Shown: positions 25,141 to 35,085, counted from the stretch's first letter. The stretch: DNA of 64,000 nt from Saprospiraceae bacterium (GCA_016714445.1 JADJNF010000007.1:620001-684000), one strand, 5' to 3'. The notes: generated by a model from the letters alone, not told the origin. Program-made: numbers and translations.

Positions 25141-27153
25141 ATGTACAAACAATTGCTTTCTCCATTGGATCTGGGATGGACTAAAATAAAAAATCGGGTA
25201 CTGATGGGTTCTATGCATACAAATCTCGAAGAGATACCCGGAGGATTTGAAAGAGCGGCAGTGTACTATGCAGAAAGGGCACGCGGACAAGTCGGCCTGA
25301 TTGTGACCGGCGGCATATCACCCAATGAAGAAGGTTGTGTAGCTGCTCAGGCAGCCAAAATGACTGGTTCAGTGGATATAGAACACCACAGACTCATCAC
25401 TAAAGCTGTACATGATGAAGGTGGTATCATCTGTATGCAAATCCTTCATACCGGAAGATATGGATACCACCCAAAAATTGTGGCACCATCTCCGATACAA
25501 GCCCCCATCAACTTCTTCAAACCCAAAGAAATGAGTGAAGAAGACATCGAACGCACCATTAAGGATTATGTTAATTGTGCACTACTGGCAAAAGAAGCAG
25601 GATATGATGGTGTTGAAATCATGGGATCAGAAGGATATCTCATCAATCAGTTTATAGCAAAACGAACCAATCATCGTACAGACCATTGGGGTGGAAATTA
25701 TGAAAACAGAATTAAATTCCCGACAGAAATCATACAACGAACGAGAGCTGCCCTTGGCAAAAATTTTATAATCATCTACAGATTATCTATGCTTGATCTG
25801 GTGGAGGGCGGAAGTACATGGCAGGAAGTAGTACAATTGGCCAAAGAAGTAGAAAAAGCTGGTGCAGATCTTATAAATACAGGTATCGGATGGCACGAAG
25901 CACGTATACCTACCATTGCCACGATGGTGCCAAGAAAAGCTTTTGCCTGGGTGACCAAAAAATTAAAATCTGAAGTCTCTGTTCCACTGATTGCAGTCAA
26001 TCGAATCAATACTCCGGATGTGGCTGAAGAAATTTTAGCCGACAGGTGCGCTGATATGGTATCTATGGCCAGACCATTTCTGGCTGACCCGGATCTGGTA
26101 CTTAAAACCATTGAAGGCAGGAGCGAGGAGATAAATACATGCATAGCCTGCAATCAGGCATGTTTGGATCATACTTTTCAACTCAGGATATCCTCATGTC
26201 TGGTTAATCCCAGGGCTTGTCACGAAACTGAACTCAATTATCTTCCGACACAACATCCCAAAAAAATAGCCGTAGTCGGCGGCGGACCTGCAGGAATGGC
26301 TTTTGCTCATATATCAGCACTGCGGGGGCATGAAGTGACATTGTATGAAGCTGCCCCGAAGTTGGGTGGACAGTTTAATCTGGCAAAAGTTATCCCCGGC
26401 AAAGAAGAATATGCGGAGACTATCAGATATTATGAATCAATGATGTCAAAATATAAAGTAAATGTATGCCTGAATCAAAAAGCAACTGCTAAAGATCTCA
26501 TCGATAACAAATATGACGAAATTATCCTGGCAAATGGTGTACACCCAAGGAGTATTGACATAGAAGGTGCAGATCATCCAAAAGTGGTCAGTTATGTGGA
26601 AGTATTACAAAATAAAGTAAACATTGGAAAATCAGTAGCAATAATTGGGGCAGGTGGTATAGGTTTTGATGTAGCTGAATTTCTTGTTCATGACACACAC
26701 TATGATGATGATATCCGATCTTTTCTTCTGGAATGGGGCGTTGACGATAAATATACTGATCCTGGTGCTTTAAAAACCCCTGTACCATCAGCACCAAAAC
26801 GAGAAGTATATCTCCTCAAAAGATCTACCGGAAAACATGGTGCCACACTGGGAAAAACCACTGGTTGGATTCATAAAGCAAGTTTAACAGCCAAAGGCGT
26901 AAAAATGCTGGCAGATGTCAGGTATGTGAAAGTCGATGATTCCGGATTACATATTGAAATCAAAGGAGAGACATCCATCCTGGCTGTTGACCATATTGTC
27001 ATCTGTGCCGGACAAGAACCATCCAGAACACTATACAATGAACTTGAGTCGATGGGAGTAAAGTCAAAACTTATAGGTGGAGCGGACGAAGCAGCTGAAT
27101 TGGATGCAAAAAGAGCGATATACCAGGCTTGTCATCTGGCGGCTGAGATATAA
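25141..27153 (+). CDS. fadH: NADPH-dependent 2,4-dienoyl-CoA reductase-like flavoenzyme
   Basis: 670-residue three-part enzyme. An N-terminal FMN-binding TIM barrel of the old yellow enzyme family (about 1-330) contains ILHTGRYGYHP and GYDGVEIMGSEGYLINQF. A 4Fe-4S cluster motif C-x2-C-x3-C-x11-C follows at about 338-357 (CIACNQACLDH). The C-terminal half binds FAD and NADPH (VVGGGPAGMAFAHISALRGH; AIIGAGGIGFDVAEF). This order and length are those of 2,4-dienoyl-CoA reductase, which removes double bonds of unsaturated fatty acids during beta-oxidation. Related enoate reductases share the fold, so substrate is not certain. Monocistronic. Confidence 0.9.
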   Translation: MYKQLLSPLDLGWTKIKNRVLMGSMHTNLEEIPGGFERAAVYYAERARGQVGLIVTGGISPNEEGCVAAQAAKMTGSVDIEHHRLITKAVHDEGGIICMQILHTGRYGYHPKIVAPSPIQAPINFFKPKEMSEEDIERTIKDYVNCALLAKEAGYDGVEIMGSEGYLINQFIAKRTNHRTDHWGGNYENRIKFPTEIIQRTRAALGKNFIIIYRLSMLDLVEGGSTWQEVVQLAKEVEKAGADLINTGIGWHEARIPTIATMVPRKAFAWVTKKLKSEVSVPLIAVNRINTPDVAEEILADRCADMVSMARPFLADPDLVLKTIEGRSEEINTCIACNQACLDHTFQLRISSCLVNPRACHETELNYLPTQHPKKIAVVGGGPAGMAFAHISALRGHEVTLYEAAPKLGGQFNLAKVIPGKEEYAETIRYYESMMSKYKVNVCLNQKATAKDLIDNKYDEIILANGVHPRSIDIEGADHPKVVSYVEVLQNKVNIGKSVAIIGAGGIGFDVAEFLVHDTHYDDDIRSFLLEWGVDDKYTDPGALKTPVPSAPKREVYLLKRSTGKHGATLGKTTGWIHKASLTAKGVKMLADVRYVKVDDSGLHIEIKGETSILAVDHIVICAGQEPSRTLYNELESMGVKSKLIGGADEAAELDAKRAIYQACHLAAEI

Positions 27154-27263
27154 GAGTAGTTTTACATTCCAAATATTTACCATCTCAATTGGTTCTTTGA
27201 ACAATTAAATGAATTTATACCATTACTAAACTTTGTTTTAATTTTTGTCGTTGTAATAGGGCA

Positions 27264-28019
27264 ATGTATTTATTTGATATGCGCTGGATAATTTTATTTG
27301 GGTTTACTCTTTTTGCAACTTTATTGTTTTCTCAGGAATCCGTGATATTGGAGGCCAACAATGAACTGCAAAATAAAAATTTCAAAAAAGCCCTTGACCT
27401 TTACATTTCTGTAGAAAACAATCATAAAGGAGGAGCAGGAATGTATCAGAATATGGCCATTGCAGCAGCTGGTGTTGGACAGGATGCTCTTTCTATTCTA
27501 TATTATGAAAAAGCATTGAAGTACAAACCCAATAACAAAAATCTACAAAAAGACCTGGCTACCCTGCGAAAGAAAAATCCTTTGCTGGACGAACCCACTG
27601 GTCAAATGTTTCCGATAAGAATATTTAATAATTTGACGGGGCTCTTTACATCTGGCATATGGGCAACGATAAGCATTATTTTATGCTTTTTAAGCTGTTT
27701 AATCATTCTTTTATACTACCCGTTCAAAAATTTTACCCGGAATGTATGGATCAGCTTTATCACATCATGCCTATTATTTTTGGTCACTTTTCTATTTGCA
27801 TGGTATAGAAATGAACAAATATATCATAATAGAGGCATGATCATTACATCACCGGAAATAGTTCTTAAAAAAAGTCCGGATGCATCCAGTCCCGATATAT
27901 CTGACCTTCCTGCTGGTTCCAAAGTATATAAAAAAGATCAAATCGCTGATTGGAATTTAGTTACTACTGACAACGGTGATACTGGGTGGATTTCTGTACT
28001 GGCTGCAAGTAAGATATGA
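27264..28019 (+). CDS. TPR and SH3 domain membrane protein (BatE-like)
   Basis: 251-residue protein. A signal or anchor (RWIILFGFTLFATLLFSQ) is followed by two TPR-like helices at about 28-105 (ALDLYISVENNHKGGAGMYQNMA ... ALSILYYEKALKYKPN), two transmembrane helices (about 133-152 and 162-180) and a bacterial SH3 domain at about 192-251 ending NGDTGWISVLAASKI. This order is that of BatE in Bacteroidota aerotolerance operons, but no batABCD genes are nearby. The stop overlaps the next start by 4 bp (ATGA), so it is co-transcribed with a putative transporter. An ATG at 27279 is an equally possible start. Confidence 0.75.
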   Translation: MYLFDMRWIILFGFTLFATLLFSQESVILEANNELQNKNFKKALDLYISVENNHKGGAGMYQNMAIAAAGVGQDALSILYYEKALKYKPNNKNLQKDLATLRKKNPLLDEPTGQMFPIRIFNNLTGLFTSGIWATISIILCFLSCLIILLYYPFKNFTRNVWISFITSCLLFLVTFLFAWYRNEQIYHNRGMIITSPEIVLKKSPDASSPDISDLPAGSKVYKKDQIADWNLVTTDNGDTGWISVLAASKI

Positions 28020-28963
28020 TTTTCAATAAATTTACATCTTTATTACGTCTCAGATTTAACCAAATCCGGCGAATGTTACAATCCGTTGGTTGGGTACTTT
28101 TGTCCGTCTTTTTAATTATATCTGTGGGCATATCTTTCCCATTGCTAAACAATATATTGGAAGCTTCACATTGGTGGTCCTTTCCCGGGTGTCTGATCAT
28201 AATTATAGTTTTGGATGTATACAGAAAAGATAAATTATTTCTACGCACAATATTCAGAGACCATAAAACTTTGCTGGTGTATTTAGCTGTCGAATATACC
28301 CTAGTGACGATGCCAATTTGGTTGTATCAATTGTTCAATAATTTAGAGACTGCCTTTATCGTCTTAATGTCATGTTGGCTAGTGGCATGGTTGTCCCGAT
28401 ATTTTACAAACCGTGAACATACATCAACAAAAAAAACCTTAAAATTTATACCTCTATCCTTATTCGAGTTAAAATTTTTTATTGAAAGAAACCCTATTAG
28501 TTGGTCCTTATTCTGGTTGACAGGTGTGACCAGTATGATTCATATCGGCATATATATTTTCTGGATGTTTATTTTACTTATGAGTATTCCTGAGTTATTC
28601 AGGTATTATGAATCAAGAGACATGCTGCACTGGAAAAATGGTTTTGTATTTGATAAGATACGAAAATATACGACAGTCTTTTTTCTGATAACTTTAGTCC
28701 ATACTTTAACAGCGTTTTTCTTTCACACTGACATGTATTTAGTTGTCTTATATCTAAATCTGTGTCTTTTTTCAGCCATAATACTAAATATTGTTATGAA
28801 ATATGCAGGATATTCACCCCTTTTTCATGCGGGTGCAGTCTCCAATATTAATGGAATTCTTACGATCATTATGTTATTTCCGGGCGGTGTCATCATCACT
28901 ATCGGTTATAGTATGTGGAAATATTTTGAAGCTGAAAAAAATTTAAAAACCTTTTATGCTTAA
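28016..28963 (+). CDS. Putative ABC transporter membrane protein
   Basis: 315-residue integral membrane protein with six or more hydrophobic segments and few charges. No family signature was recognised. It overlaps the preceding gene by 4 bp and the following ATP-binding protein by 8 bp; this tight coupling makes it the likely permease subunit (inference). The substrate is unknown. An export or envelope-maintenance role would fit the SH3/TPR partner. Confidence 0.7.
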   Translation: MIFNKFTSLLRLRFNQIRRMLQSVGWVLLSVFLIISVGISFPLLNNILEASHWWSFPGCLIIIIVLDVYRKDKLFLRTIFRDHKTLLVYLAVEYTLVTMPIWLYQLFNNLETAFIVLMSCWLVAWLSRYFTNREHTSTKKTLKFIPLSLFELKFFIERNPISWSLFWLTGVTSMIHIGIYIFWMFILLMSIPELFRYYESRDMLHWKNGFVFDKIRKYTTVFFLITLVHTLTAFFFHTDMYLVVLYLNLCLFSAIILNIVMKYAGYSPLFHAGAVSNINGILTIIMLFPGGVIITIGYSMWKYFEAEKNLKTFYA

Positions 28964-29627
28964 ACTCACGGACATACATTTTTCTTTTGGGTCCAAGGTT
29001 ATATTATCAGGACTAAGTATAGATTTCAACCCGGGACAAGTGACCGGAATAGTAGGTAAAAACGGTGTGGGTAAAACTACGCTTTTTAGAATAATGTCAG
29101 GAATATATAAACTCCAGCAAGGCAAAATTACTAATAATGAAAAAACACTTCAGCCGTCTGATATTTCATTTATGCCAACAGAACCATATTTTTATCCATA
29201 TATGAAAGGAGAAGAATATCTTGACATAGTGGCAAATTCGGCTGAAGAAAAAAAATTGTCTCAGTCATATGCCAAATCACTGGAACTTCCTCTCAACGAA
29301 CTGGTCGACAATTATTCAACAGGCATGAGAAAAAAACTGGCATTCTCCGCTTTATTTGCGCTTTCTAGACCGGTAATAATACTGGATGAGCCCTACAATG
29401 GTGTTGATCTTGAAAGCAATGAAATGATAAAACACATCATCCACACTCATCATACTGATAAAATTGTCATACTTTCATCCCATATCCTATCTACGGTCAC
29501 GGACATTAGTCAGCAGATATATCACATTACCGAAGGTGGGATGGTCTCCTTATTCCTGTCTGATCAATTTTCCGATCTGGAAAAAAGGCTGATGCTGGAT
29601 GTTCAAGCTAGAAAATCAGCCATTTAA
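28956..29627 (+). CDS. ABC transporter ATP-binding protein
   Basis: 223-residue nucleotide-binding subunit. Walker A is GKNGVGKTT (about residues 35-42), the signature is a divergent YSTGMRKKLAFSALF in place of LSGGQ, and Walker B is PVIILDEPYNGVD, followed by the switch His in ILSSHI. The STGM-type signature is frequent in ABC-2 exporters. The gene overlaps the membrane protein by 8 bp. AT-rich inverted repeats at 29650-29665 and 29672-29694 follow the stop but lack a T tail. Confidence 0.9.
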   Translation: MLKLTDIHFSFGSKVILSGLSIDFNPGQVTGIVGKNGVGKTTLFRIMSGIYKLQQGKITNNEKTLQPSDISFMPTEPYFYPYMKGEEYLDIVANSAEEKKLSQSYAKSLELPLNELVDNYSTGMRKKLAFSALFALSRPVIILDEPYNGVDLESNEMIKHIIHTHHTDKIVILSSHILSTVTDISQQIYHITEGGMVSLFLSDQFSDLEKRLMLDVQARKSAI

Positions 29628-29725
29628 TCCTACAGGAAATTCAAATTGAATAGATTTCAATCTATGAAGGAAATTATTTATTCCAAATAATTTGTTAATT
29701 TTACATATTATAATTTTTTATAATA

Positions 29726-29733
29726 TATCTTTG
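29726..29733 (+). promoter_or_regulatory. Candidate -7 box of the DUF4407 gene
   Basis: TATCTTTG matches TAnnTTTG, about 100 nt upstream of the ATG at 29836. No TTG lies at the expected -33 distance. Confidence 0.35.
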
Positions 29734-29835
29734 TCTCTTATTTCATATGTTTAGTCTAATAAAATGGACGCAAGCCCCTATGAAGTATAATTTTGAATGA
29801 ATATTTTAAGTTAATCATTTTATAATCATTTTGCA

Positions 29836-30978
29836 ATGAACAGAATAGCGTCATTTTTTATCTTTTGCTCCGGAGCAGTAAATTCAGTTTTGAAAAGATG
29901 CCCAACAGATTATAATAAATATCAGGGCATCGGAGCTACTATATTGTTTACAGGCATTTTTTCTGCCCTATCTGCTGGCTATGCCTTATACACAGTATTT
30001 GAATCTTATGTAGCTTCTACTGTTTTTGCGATACTGTGGGGTATGATGATATTTAATCTGGACAGATACATCGTCTCCGGCATGCGCAAAAAATCGAACT
30101 TTCTTAAAGAGTTTGCTATGGCTGCTCCCCGTATTGTGTTGGCGGTATTTATTGGAATAGTGATCGCTACACCACTGGAACTAAAGCTTTTTGAATCAGA
30201 AATCAATGCTGAGCTGGGCATGATGCAACAGGAAACCTATAAACAACAAGATGATTTACTCAAAAAAAGGTACGAAGTTGACACCAAAGTAATCAATGAT
30301 GAAATCGCATTGCTGAGAGGCAAACTGAGCAAGTTTGATCAGGAGCGTACTGCCAGACTAAGCGAAGCATTATCAGAAGCTGACGGTACCGGAGGAAGTA
30401 AGATCAGAGCCATGGGAGCTATCTATAAAGCTAAAGCCAAAGCAGCAGACAAAGCTGAGCAGGACTATCAGATGGTATACACCGAAATCAATCCCAAACT
30501 GCAAGATGAAATGGCCAAACTTGAAGCATTGGAAGTAAAAAGAAAAACAGAGATGGAAAATCTTAGCAGAGCATCACTGACAGGATTTGCATCCAGGCTT
30601 AAAGCATTGCATAGATTATCTGCTACTGAAGAAGCCATAAGAATCGCAGGTTTTTTTATTACTATCCTGTTTTTAATCATTGAATGTTCTCCGATTCTCG
30701 TAAAACTTATCAGTGAACGTACACCTTATGACCAGAGATTGGACACATTGGAAACAGAATATCATCTGGCAAATCTGAAGAGTGTGACTATCTCTAGACT
30801 ATCCACTGACAGTCAACTGACGTTTGAGAATAAAACGGCTGGATTCAGGGTTTCTGAAATGATAAATGCCGAAAATGAAGTATTTGCACACGCTTTACGA
30901 CGAGAGAAAGAGGAACTTATGTCACGCAACGAAGGATGGTTCTCATTATTGAAGAAAAGGAGAATTTTTGACTTTTAA
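29836..30978 (+). CDS. DUF4407 domain-containing membrane protein
   Basis: 380-residue protein of the DUF4407 family. Helices are predicted at about 32-52, 58-75 and 97-115, then a long charged coiled coil at about 120-262 (ALLRGKLSKFDQERTARLSEAL; KAKAAD), a fourth helix (IAGFFITILFLIIECSPILVKL, about 266-287) and a helical cytoplasmic tail. Motifs typical of the family are the WGMMIFNLDRYIV segment and IECSPILVKL. Its function is unknown; the layout suggests a membrane-anchored periplasmic stalk. Monocistronic, ending in a shared terminator. Confidence 0.88.
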   Translation: MNRIASFFIFCSGAVNSVLKRCPTDYNKYQGIGATILFTGIFSALSAGYALYTVFESYVASTVFAILWGMMIFNLDRYIVSGMRKKSNFLKEFAMAAPRIVLAVFIGIVIATPLELKLFESEINAELGMMQQETYKQQDDLLKKRYEVDTKVINDEIALLRGKLSKFDQERTARLSEALSEADGTGGSKIRAMGAIYKAKAKAADKAEQDYQMVYTEINPKLQDEMAKLEALEVKRKTEMENLSRASLTGFASRLKALHRLSATEEAIRIAGFFITILFLIIECSPILVKLISERTPYDQRLDTLETEYHLANLKSVTISRLSTDSQLTFENKTAGFRVSEMINAENEVFAHALRREKEELMSRNEGWFSLLKKRRIFDF

Positions 30979-30994
30979 GACACTCCCAATAAAT

Positions 30995-31029
30995 AAAAAA
31001 GGTCGTATTTTATCAATACGACCTTTTTT
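30995..31029. terminator. Bidirectional terminator between convergent genes
   Basis: A perfect 15-bp stem (AAAAAAGGTCGTATT and complement) with a 5-nt loop has an A run on one side and a T run on the other. It serves the DUF4407 gene on the plus strand and the response regulator ending at 31052 on the minus strand. Confidence 0.92.
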
Positions 31030-31051
31030 ATTTTTAGCTGGTAACAAATAA

Positions 31052-31756
31052 TTACTCCACTTTTTTCATATACATTCTGAAACCATTGCCATGTATATTC
31101 TCTATCTCAATATTATGATCTTTACTCAGGTATTTTCTTATTTTAGTAATAAATACATCCATACTTCTTGCTGTAAAATAATTATCATCTTCCCATATTT
31201 TGGTGAGGGCTTCTGATCGCTGTAGAACATCATTCATCCTGAAGCAAAACAATCTGAGCAGTTGTGCTTCTTTGGGTGATAATTTGTCTGTACTGCCATC
31301 CGGATTGTAAGTCAAAATCCGAAGCGCATAATCAAAATGATAATCTCCTATGATAAACTCACGCTGGTTCTCCTGATTTTCTTCAGGCTTAGCGGAGCGT
31401 CTGAGAACCGCTTTTACCCTGAACAATAACTCTTCAGAATTGAATGGTTTTGTAATATAATCGTCTGCACCGATTTTAAACCCTTCCAGAACATCTTCTT
31501 TTAGTGTTTTGGCAGTAAGAAAGATGATAGGCGTTTCTTTATTAATTGTCCTGATATCTTTAGCCATGGTAAAACCATCTTTTTTTGGCATCATTACATC
31601 TGTGATACACAGATTAAAAGTACCCTTTTTGAACGCTTCAAGCCCGGCTTCTCCATCAGTAGCAAGAGTGACATCATAGTCATGCATTTCAAGATAAGAC
31701 CTGAGTACATCTCCGAAATTCTGATCATCTTCTACCAGTAATATTTTGTTTTCCAT
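31052..31756 (-). CDS. OmpR-type response regulator (RprY-like)
   Basis: 234-residue transcription factor. The receiver (1-120) has the acidic pocket EDD (9-11), phosphoacceptor Asp53 in CITDVMMPKKDG, Thr in IIFLTAKT and Lys in YITKPF. A winged-helix OmpR domain (about 135-232) ends in VFITKIRKYLSKDHNIEIENIHGNGF. It is encoded 44 bp after its kinase and is the expected output of that pair. The pairing and length resemble Bacteroides RprX/RprY, but orthology is not proven. Confidence 0.92.
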   Translation of the reverse strand: MENKILLVEDDQNFGDVLRSYLEMHDYDVTLATDGEAGLEAFKKGTFNLCITDVMMPKKDGFTMAKDIRTINKETPIIFLTAKTLKEDVLEGFKIGADDYITKPFNSEELLFRVKAVLRRSAKPEENQENQREFIIGDYHFDYALRILTYNPDGSTDKLSPKEAQLLRLFCFRMNDVLQRSEALTKIWEDDNYFTARSMDVFITKIRKYLSKDHNIEIENIHGNGFRMYMKKVE

Positions 31757-31800
31757 AAGATTGATTTTTCTTTTATTAAATAACTGAATTTTGAACTATA

Positions 31801-33228
31801 TTATTTTGTTTTTTGCTTTTCCGGCAATAAGATTGTAAAGGTACTGCCTTTGCCCGGTTCACTTTTCACTTGAATTTTACCATGATGTGCATCTACCATA
31901 GCCTTTACATAACTCAATCCAAGACCAAATCCCTTGACATCATGCAGATTGCCGGTATGTACCCGATAAAATTTTTCAAAAATATTCTTTAATGCATCTT
32001 TTGATATTCCTATTCCATTATCAGTAACAGAAAATTCAACGCCACCTTTTACATCTTTTGTACTGATGACAATTTCCGGTTTTTCTGGTGTGTATTTTTC
32101 TGCATTGTCCAGCAAATTATTGATAATACTTGAAATATGCGTGACATCCCCTTCTATAACGGGTTTTTGGGCATTTAAGTTGGTGACAATTGTGCCTCCT
32201 TTGGTAAGTACCTTCAATTCAGCATTGACCACGGCATCCACTATCAGGTCGTGGAGATTGATGGGATTAAATTTTAGCTCTACATTTTCCTTTTCAATCT
32301 GGGCCATTTGCAGGACTTTTTCCACCTGACTCAACATCCGTTTATTTTCCTGCTTTATGATATTTATAAATCTGATGACTTTGTCTTTATTTTCAATAAT
32401 CGTCGGACTGAGTATAGAATCAGATGCCAATGAGATGGTAGCAATGGGCGTTTTAAATTCATGGGTCATGTTATTTATAAAGTCAGTTTTCATTTCCGAT
32501 ACCTTTTTCTGATGAAATATGACATATACCGTATACGAAAAACAAAACAATATCAAACCTGTAAAGACCACAGAACTCAGCAGGATTCCAATGACATTGG
32601 ACCAAAGAAATCTTTTTTTGCCGGGAAAATAAAGATTCAGGTGTCCGGGATCCAACATATCGTCTGCAAAAAGAGAAATCTTGTATTCAGCTTTATACAA
32701 AGGGTTCATGGCAGCCACATTGCTGGATTTTGTGGTATCGCCTATGATTGCGGCATAGTTTCCATTCTCAATGATGTAAGCCTTATCCTTATTTGAATAT
32801 ATTCCATACTCATAATCCAGATCAATATCTTTGGATTCCAGCTCCATGCGCAGATATTTATCCAGAATGGCTATGTTTATATTTTCAAGCAGTTGGTTCG
32901 GGTCCAGAAAGGAAGATCTGAATTCCAGCTCCTTTATACGTTTGCTCAACTGTTCTGACTTGGAAGATAAATCATCCTTTATAATACTGGCGAGCATGTT
33001 TTTAGGCTCAAGAATACTTTTTTGTTCATAATACTTTTTGTCAGCAGCTTCTTCAGCATCAGTAATAAGTCGTTTTTTTACATTATTCAGTGCAATAGTT
33101 ACCTTGTCGTCAAAGTTTTTTTCATCCAGGTCGACGGCTCTTTTGATCCAGAAATACTGAATAACACCTACTCCGATTAAAGAAAGTGTCATGATCATAA
33201 TAATACTCCAGATGGCCTGTTTACTCAT
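31801..33228 (-). CDS. Sensor histidine kinase (RprX-like)
   Basis: 475-residue membrane kinase. Helix 1 (about 6-27) and helix 2 (about 210-237) flank a periplasmic sensor region of about 180 residues that is rich in Lys, Asp and Glu. The dimerisation box FINNMTHEFKTPIATISLASD carries the phosphorylated His256. The ATPase domain shows the N box (INNLLDNAEKYTPE), G1 (VTDNGIGI), F box (IFEKFYRV) and G2 (GFGLGLSYVKAMV). Together with the OmpR-type regulator downstream it forms a complete two-component system. Its promoter abuts the ATG so closely that the transcript may be leaderless. Confidence 0.93.
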   Translation of the reverse strand: MSKQAIWSIIMIMTLSLIGVGVIQYFWIKRAVDLDEKNFDDKVTIALNNVKKRLITDAEEAADKKYYEQKSILEPKNMLASIIKDDLSSKSEQLSKRIKELEFRSSFLDPNQLLENINIAILDKYLRMELESKDIDLDYEYGIYSNKDKAYIIENGNYAAIIGDTTKSSNVAAMNPLYKAEYKISLFADDMLDPGHLNLYFPGKKRFLWSNVIGILLSSVVFTGLILFCFSYTVYVIFHQKKVSEMKTDFINNMTHEFKTPIATISLASDSILSPTIIENKDKVIRFINIIKQENKRMLSQVEKVLQMAQIEKENVELKFNPINLHDLIVDAVVNAELKVLTKGGTIVTNLNAQKPVIEGDVTHISSIINNLLDNAEKYTPEKPEIVISTKDVKGGVEFSVTDNGIGISKDALKNIFEKFYRVHTGNLHDVKGFGLGLSYVKAMVDAHHGKIQVKSEPGKGSTFTILLPEKQKTK

Positions 33229-33233
33229 GGGAA

Positions 33234-33263
33234 CAAATATATTTAAACATATGGAGTATACAA
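33234..33263 (-). promoter_or_regulatory. Promoter of the sensor kinase-regulator operon
   Basis: On the minus strand TTG (33263-33261), a 19-nt spacer and TATATTTG (33241-33234) match the consensus well. With the usual 4-nt gap to +1, transcription would begin near 33230, essentially at the ATG at 33228. Confidence 0.7.
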
Positions 33264-33405
33264 TCTATTTAACAACAAATTAACGCAAGTGTTATTTATA
33301 TTCAAATTGAACATTATAAAGCAAATAAGTCTTACATTCGTTGCGTTTTTATGATTAAATACAGATTTTTGTACAAAATTTAAGGATATTGAATCCATAC
33401 TGCTC

Positions 33406-35085
33406 GTGAAATTATTTTCAAACATCTATATACTGTTTCTTTTTTTAAGTGCTACATCTATATATCTGTCAGGATGTGCCAGCACAGGAGCCCCGACTGG
33501 CGGACCCAAAGATAGTAAGCCTCCGGTAATGGATTCACTCCTTTCTACCCAAAATAAACAGCGCAATTTCAGACCAAAAGTCCTTACATTTCATTTTGAT
33601 GAATTTGTGGAAGTTAAAGATCCAATCAAACAAGTACTTATATCTCCACCACTTACCTATATTCCTGCAGTAAAACATAAAGGTAAAAAAGTGACCTTTG
33701 CTTTCGACGAAAAAGAAATACTAAGAGACAATGCCACTTATACTATCAACTTCGGTGAATCCATTGTTGATTTTCATGAAGGTAATAAACTGAATAATTT
33801 TTCTTTTGTCTTTGCCACAGGAAATGAACTCGACAGTCTAAATCTAAAAGGCAAAATCATCAATGCACAGACAGGTGAGCCAGAAACCGAAATGGTGGTA
33901 TTTCTTTATGACAATACCCAGGATTCGACAGTAAGAAAAGAAAAACCTTTCTATTTTGCCAAACCAGATAAAACCGGGCTATATGAATTTCGAAATATAA
34001 AATCTGACACCTTTAGACTTTTTGCCATAAAAGATGAAAATCTTAATTACCTATATGACCTGGAAACCGAAAAAATAGCATATTCTGACACTCTGATTAT
34101 ACTAAATGACAGTTTCAACAGTGAAATAGTGCTTTATGCTTCTTTGCCAGTCCCGGCCATCAAAATACTAAACTTCAATACTAAAACATATGGCAAAATA
34201 AATATCCTTTGCAATACAACTCCACCTGACGACATAACTTACAATGTGTCAAACTCTGACATTTCTATTTTCAAAGAAGTAGTCAATGACTCTATCAATT
34301 TATATTATCAAACAGAGGTAGATTCATTTTTTGTTTACCTGCTCAATGATACTATAAAAGTAAAGCCCAAAGGGAGAGAAGATTTGATTAAAAAATCAAA
34401 ATTCAGGCGTCTATCTGCAAACAACTCTCCGCAAATGTTACCGAAGGATTCATTGGTAATAGGATTTAATATGCCAATAGGATCATTAGATATAGATAAA
34501 ATCCTGTTGTATGATACCATAGGACAGTTGGAAAATATCAGCTATACCTATAGTAAAGATTTAAAGAAAGTGGTGGTAAAATATCCCTGGGTAGCGGGAG
34601 AAAAATATACCATGGAAATCGACAGCGGTCTGATCAAAAGTATATACGGTCAGGCGCACGATAGTATAGGACTGGTATTCAGCATTTTGACTCAGGAAAA
34701 AACATCGGCCATGAAAACGATTATCAATGATCTGGATAGTATGTATACTTATGTCATAAATATTTTGAGAGAAAAAACACAAGTATATCAGCAGATCATT
34801 TCAGGCACATCAAAATCTGAACTTTTATTCAAAGGTTTGGTTCCTGATCGATATAATATTGAAATCATCAGAGACGAAAACAAAAATCTTACATGGGATG
34901 CCGGAAACTACTGGGAGAAAAAACAACCTGAACAATATAAACTAATCAAAGGAGATAAACTGAGAGAAAACCGCGAAACAGAACTAATTATCTCCTGGAA
35001 AACCGGTACTATCTCCGGCAATGAACCAATTCAGGGTCAGCCGGGTTTACAAAATAATAAAATACAGCAACCAAATCGCCAATGA
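33406..35085 (+). CDS. Ig-like domain lipoprotein
   Basis: 559-residue surface or periplasmic lipoprotein. A GTG start at 33406 gives the signal KLFSNIYILFLFLSATSIYLSGC with Cys24. The family start CASTGAPTGGPKDSKPPV is followed by an Ig-like beta domain (about 45-145: ILRDNATYTINFG ... NNFSFVFATG) and several carboxypeptidase-regulatory-like beta repeats. This architecture is widespread in Bacteroidota, with no defined function. The stop overlaps the ATG of lptB by 4 bp, so it belongs to the lptB operon and could act in envelope biogenesis (inference). Confidence 0.82.
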   Translation: MKLFSNIYILFLFLSATSIYLSGCASTGAPTGGPKDSKPPVMDSLLSTQNKQRNFRPKVLTFHFDEFVEVKDPIKQVLISPPLTYIPAVKHKGKKVTFAFDEKEILRDNATYTINFGESIVDFHEGNKLNNFSFVFATGNELDSLNLKGKIINAQTGEPETEMVVFLYDNTQDSTVRKEKPFYFAKPDKTGLYEFRNIKSDTFRLFAIKDENLNYLYDLETEKIAYSDTLIILNDSFNSEIVLYASLPVPAIKILNFNTKTYGKINILCNTTPPDDITYNVSNSDISIFKEVVNDSINLYYQTEVDSFFVYLLNDTIKVKPKGREDLIKKSKFRRLSANNSPQMLPKDSLVIGFNMPIGSLDIDKILLYDTIGQLENISYTYSKDLKKVVVKYPWVAGEKYTMEIDSGLIKSIYGQAHDSIGLVFSILTQEKTSAMKTIINDLDSMYTYVINILREKTQVYQQIISGTSKSELLFKGLVPDRYNIEIIRDENKNLTWDAGNYWEKKQPEQYKLIKGDKLRENRETELIISWKTGTISGNEPIQGQPGLQNNKIQQPNRQ

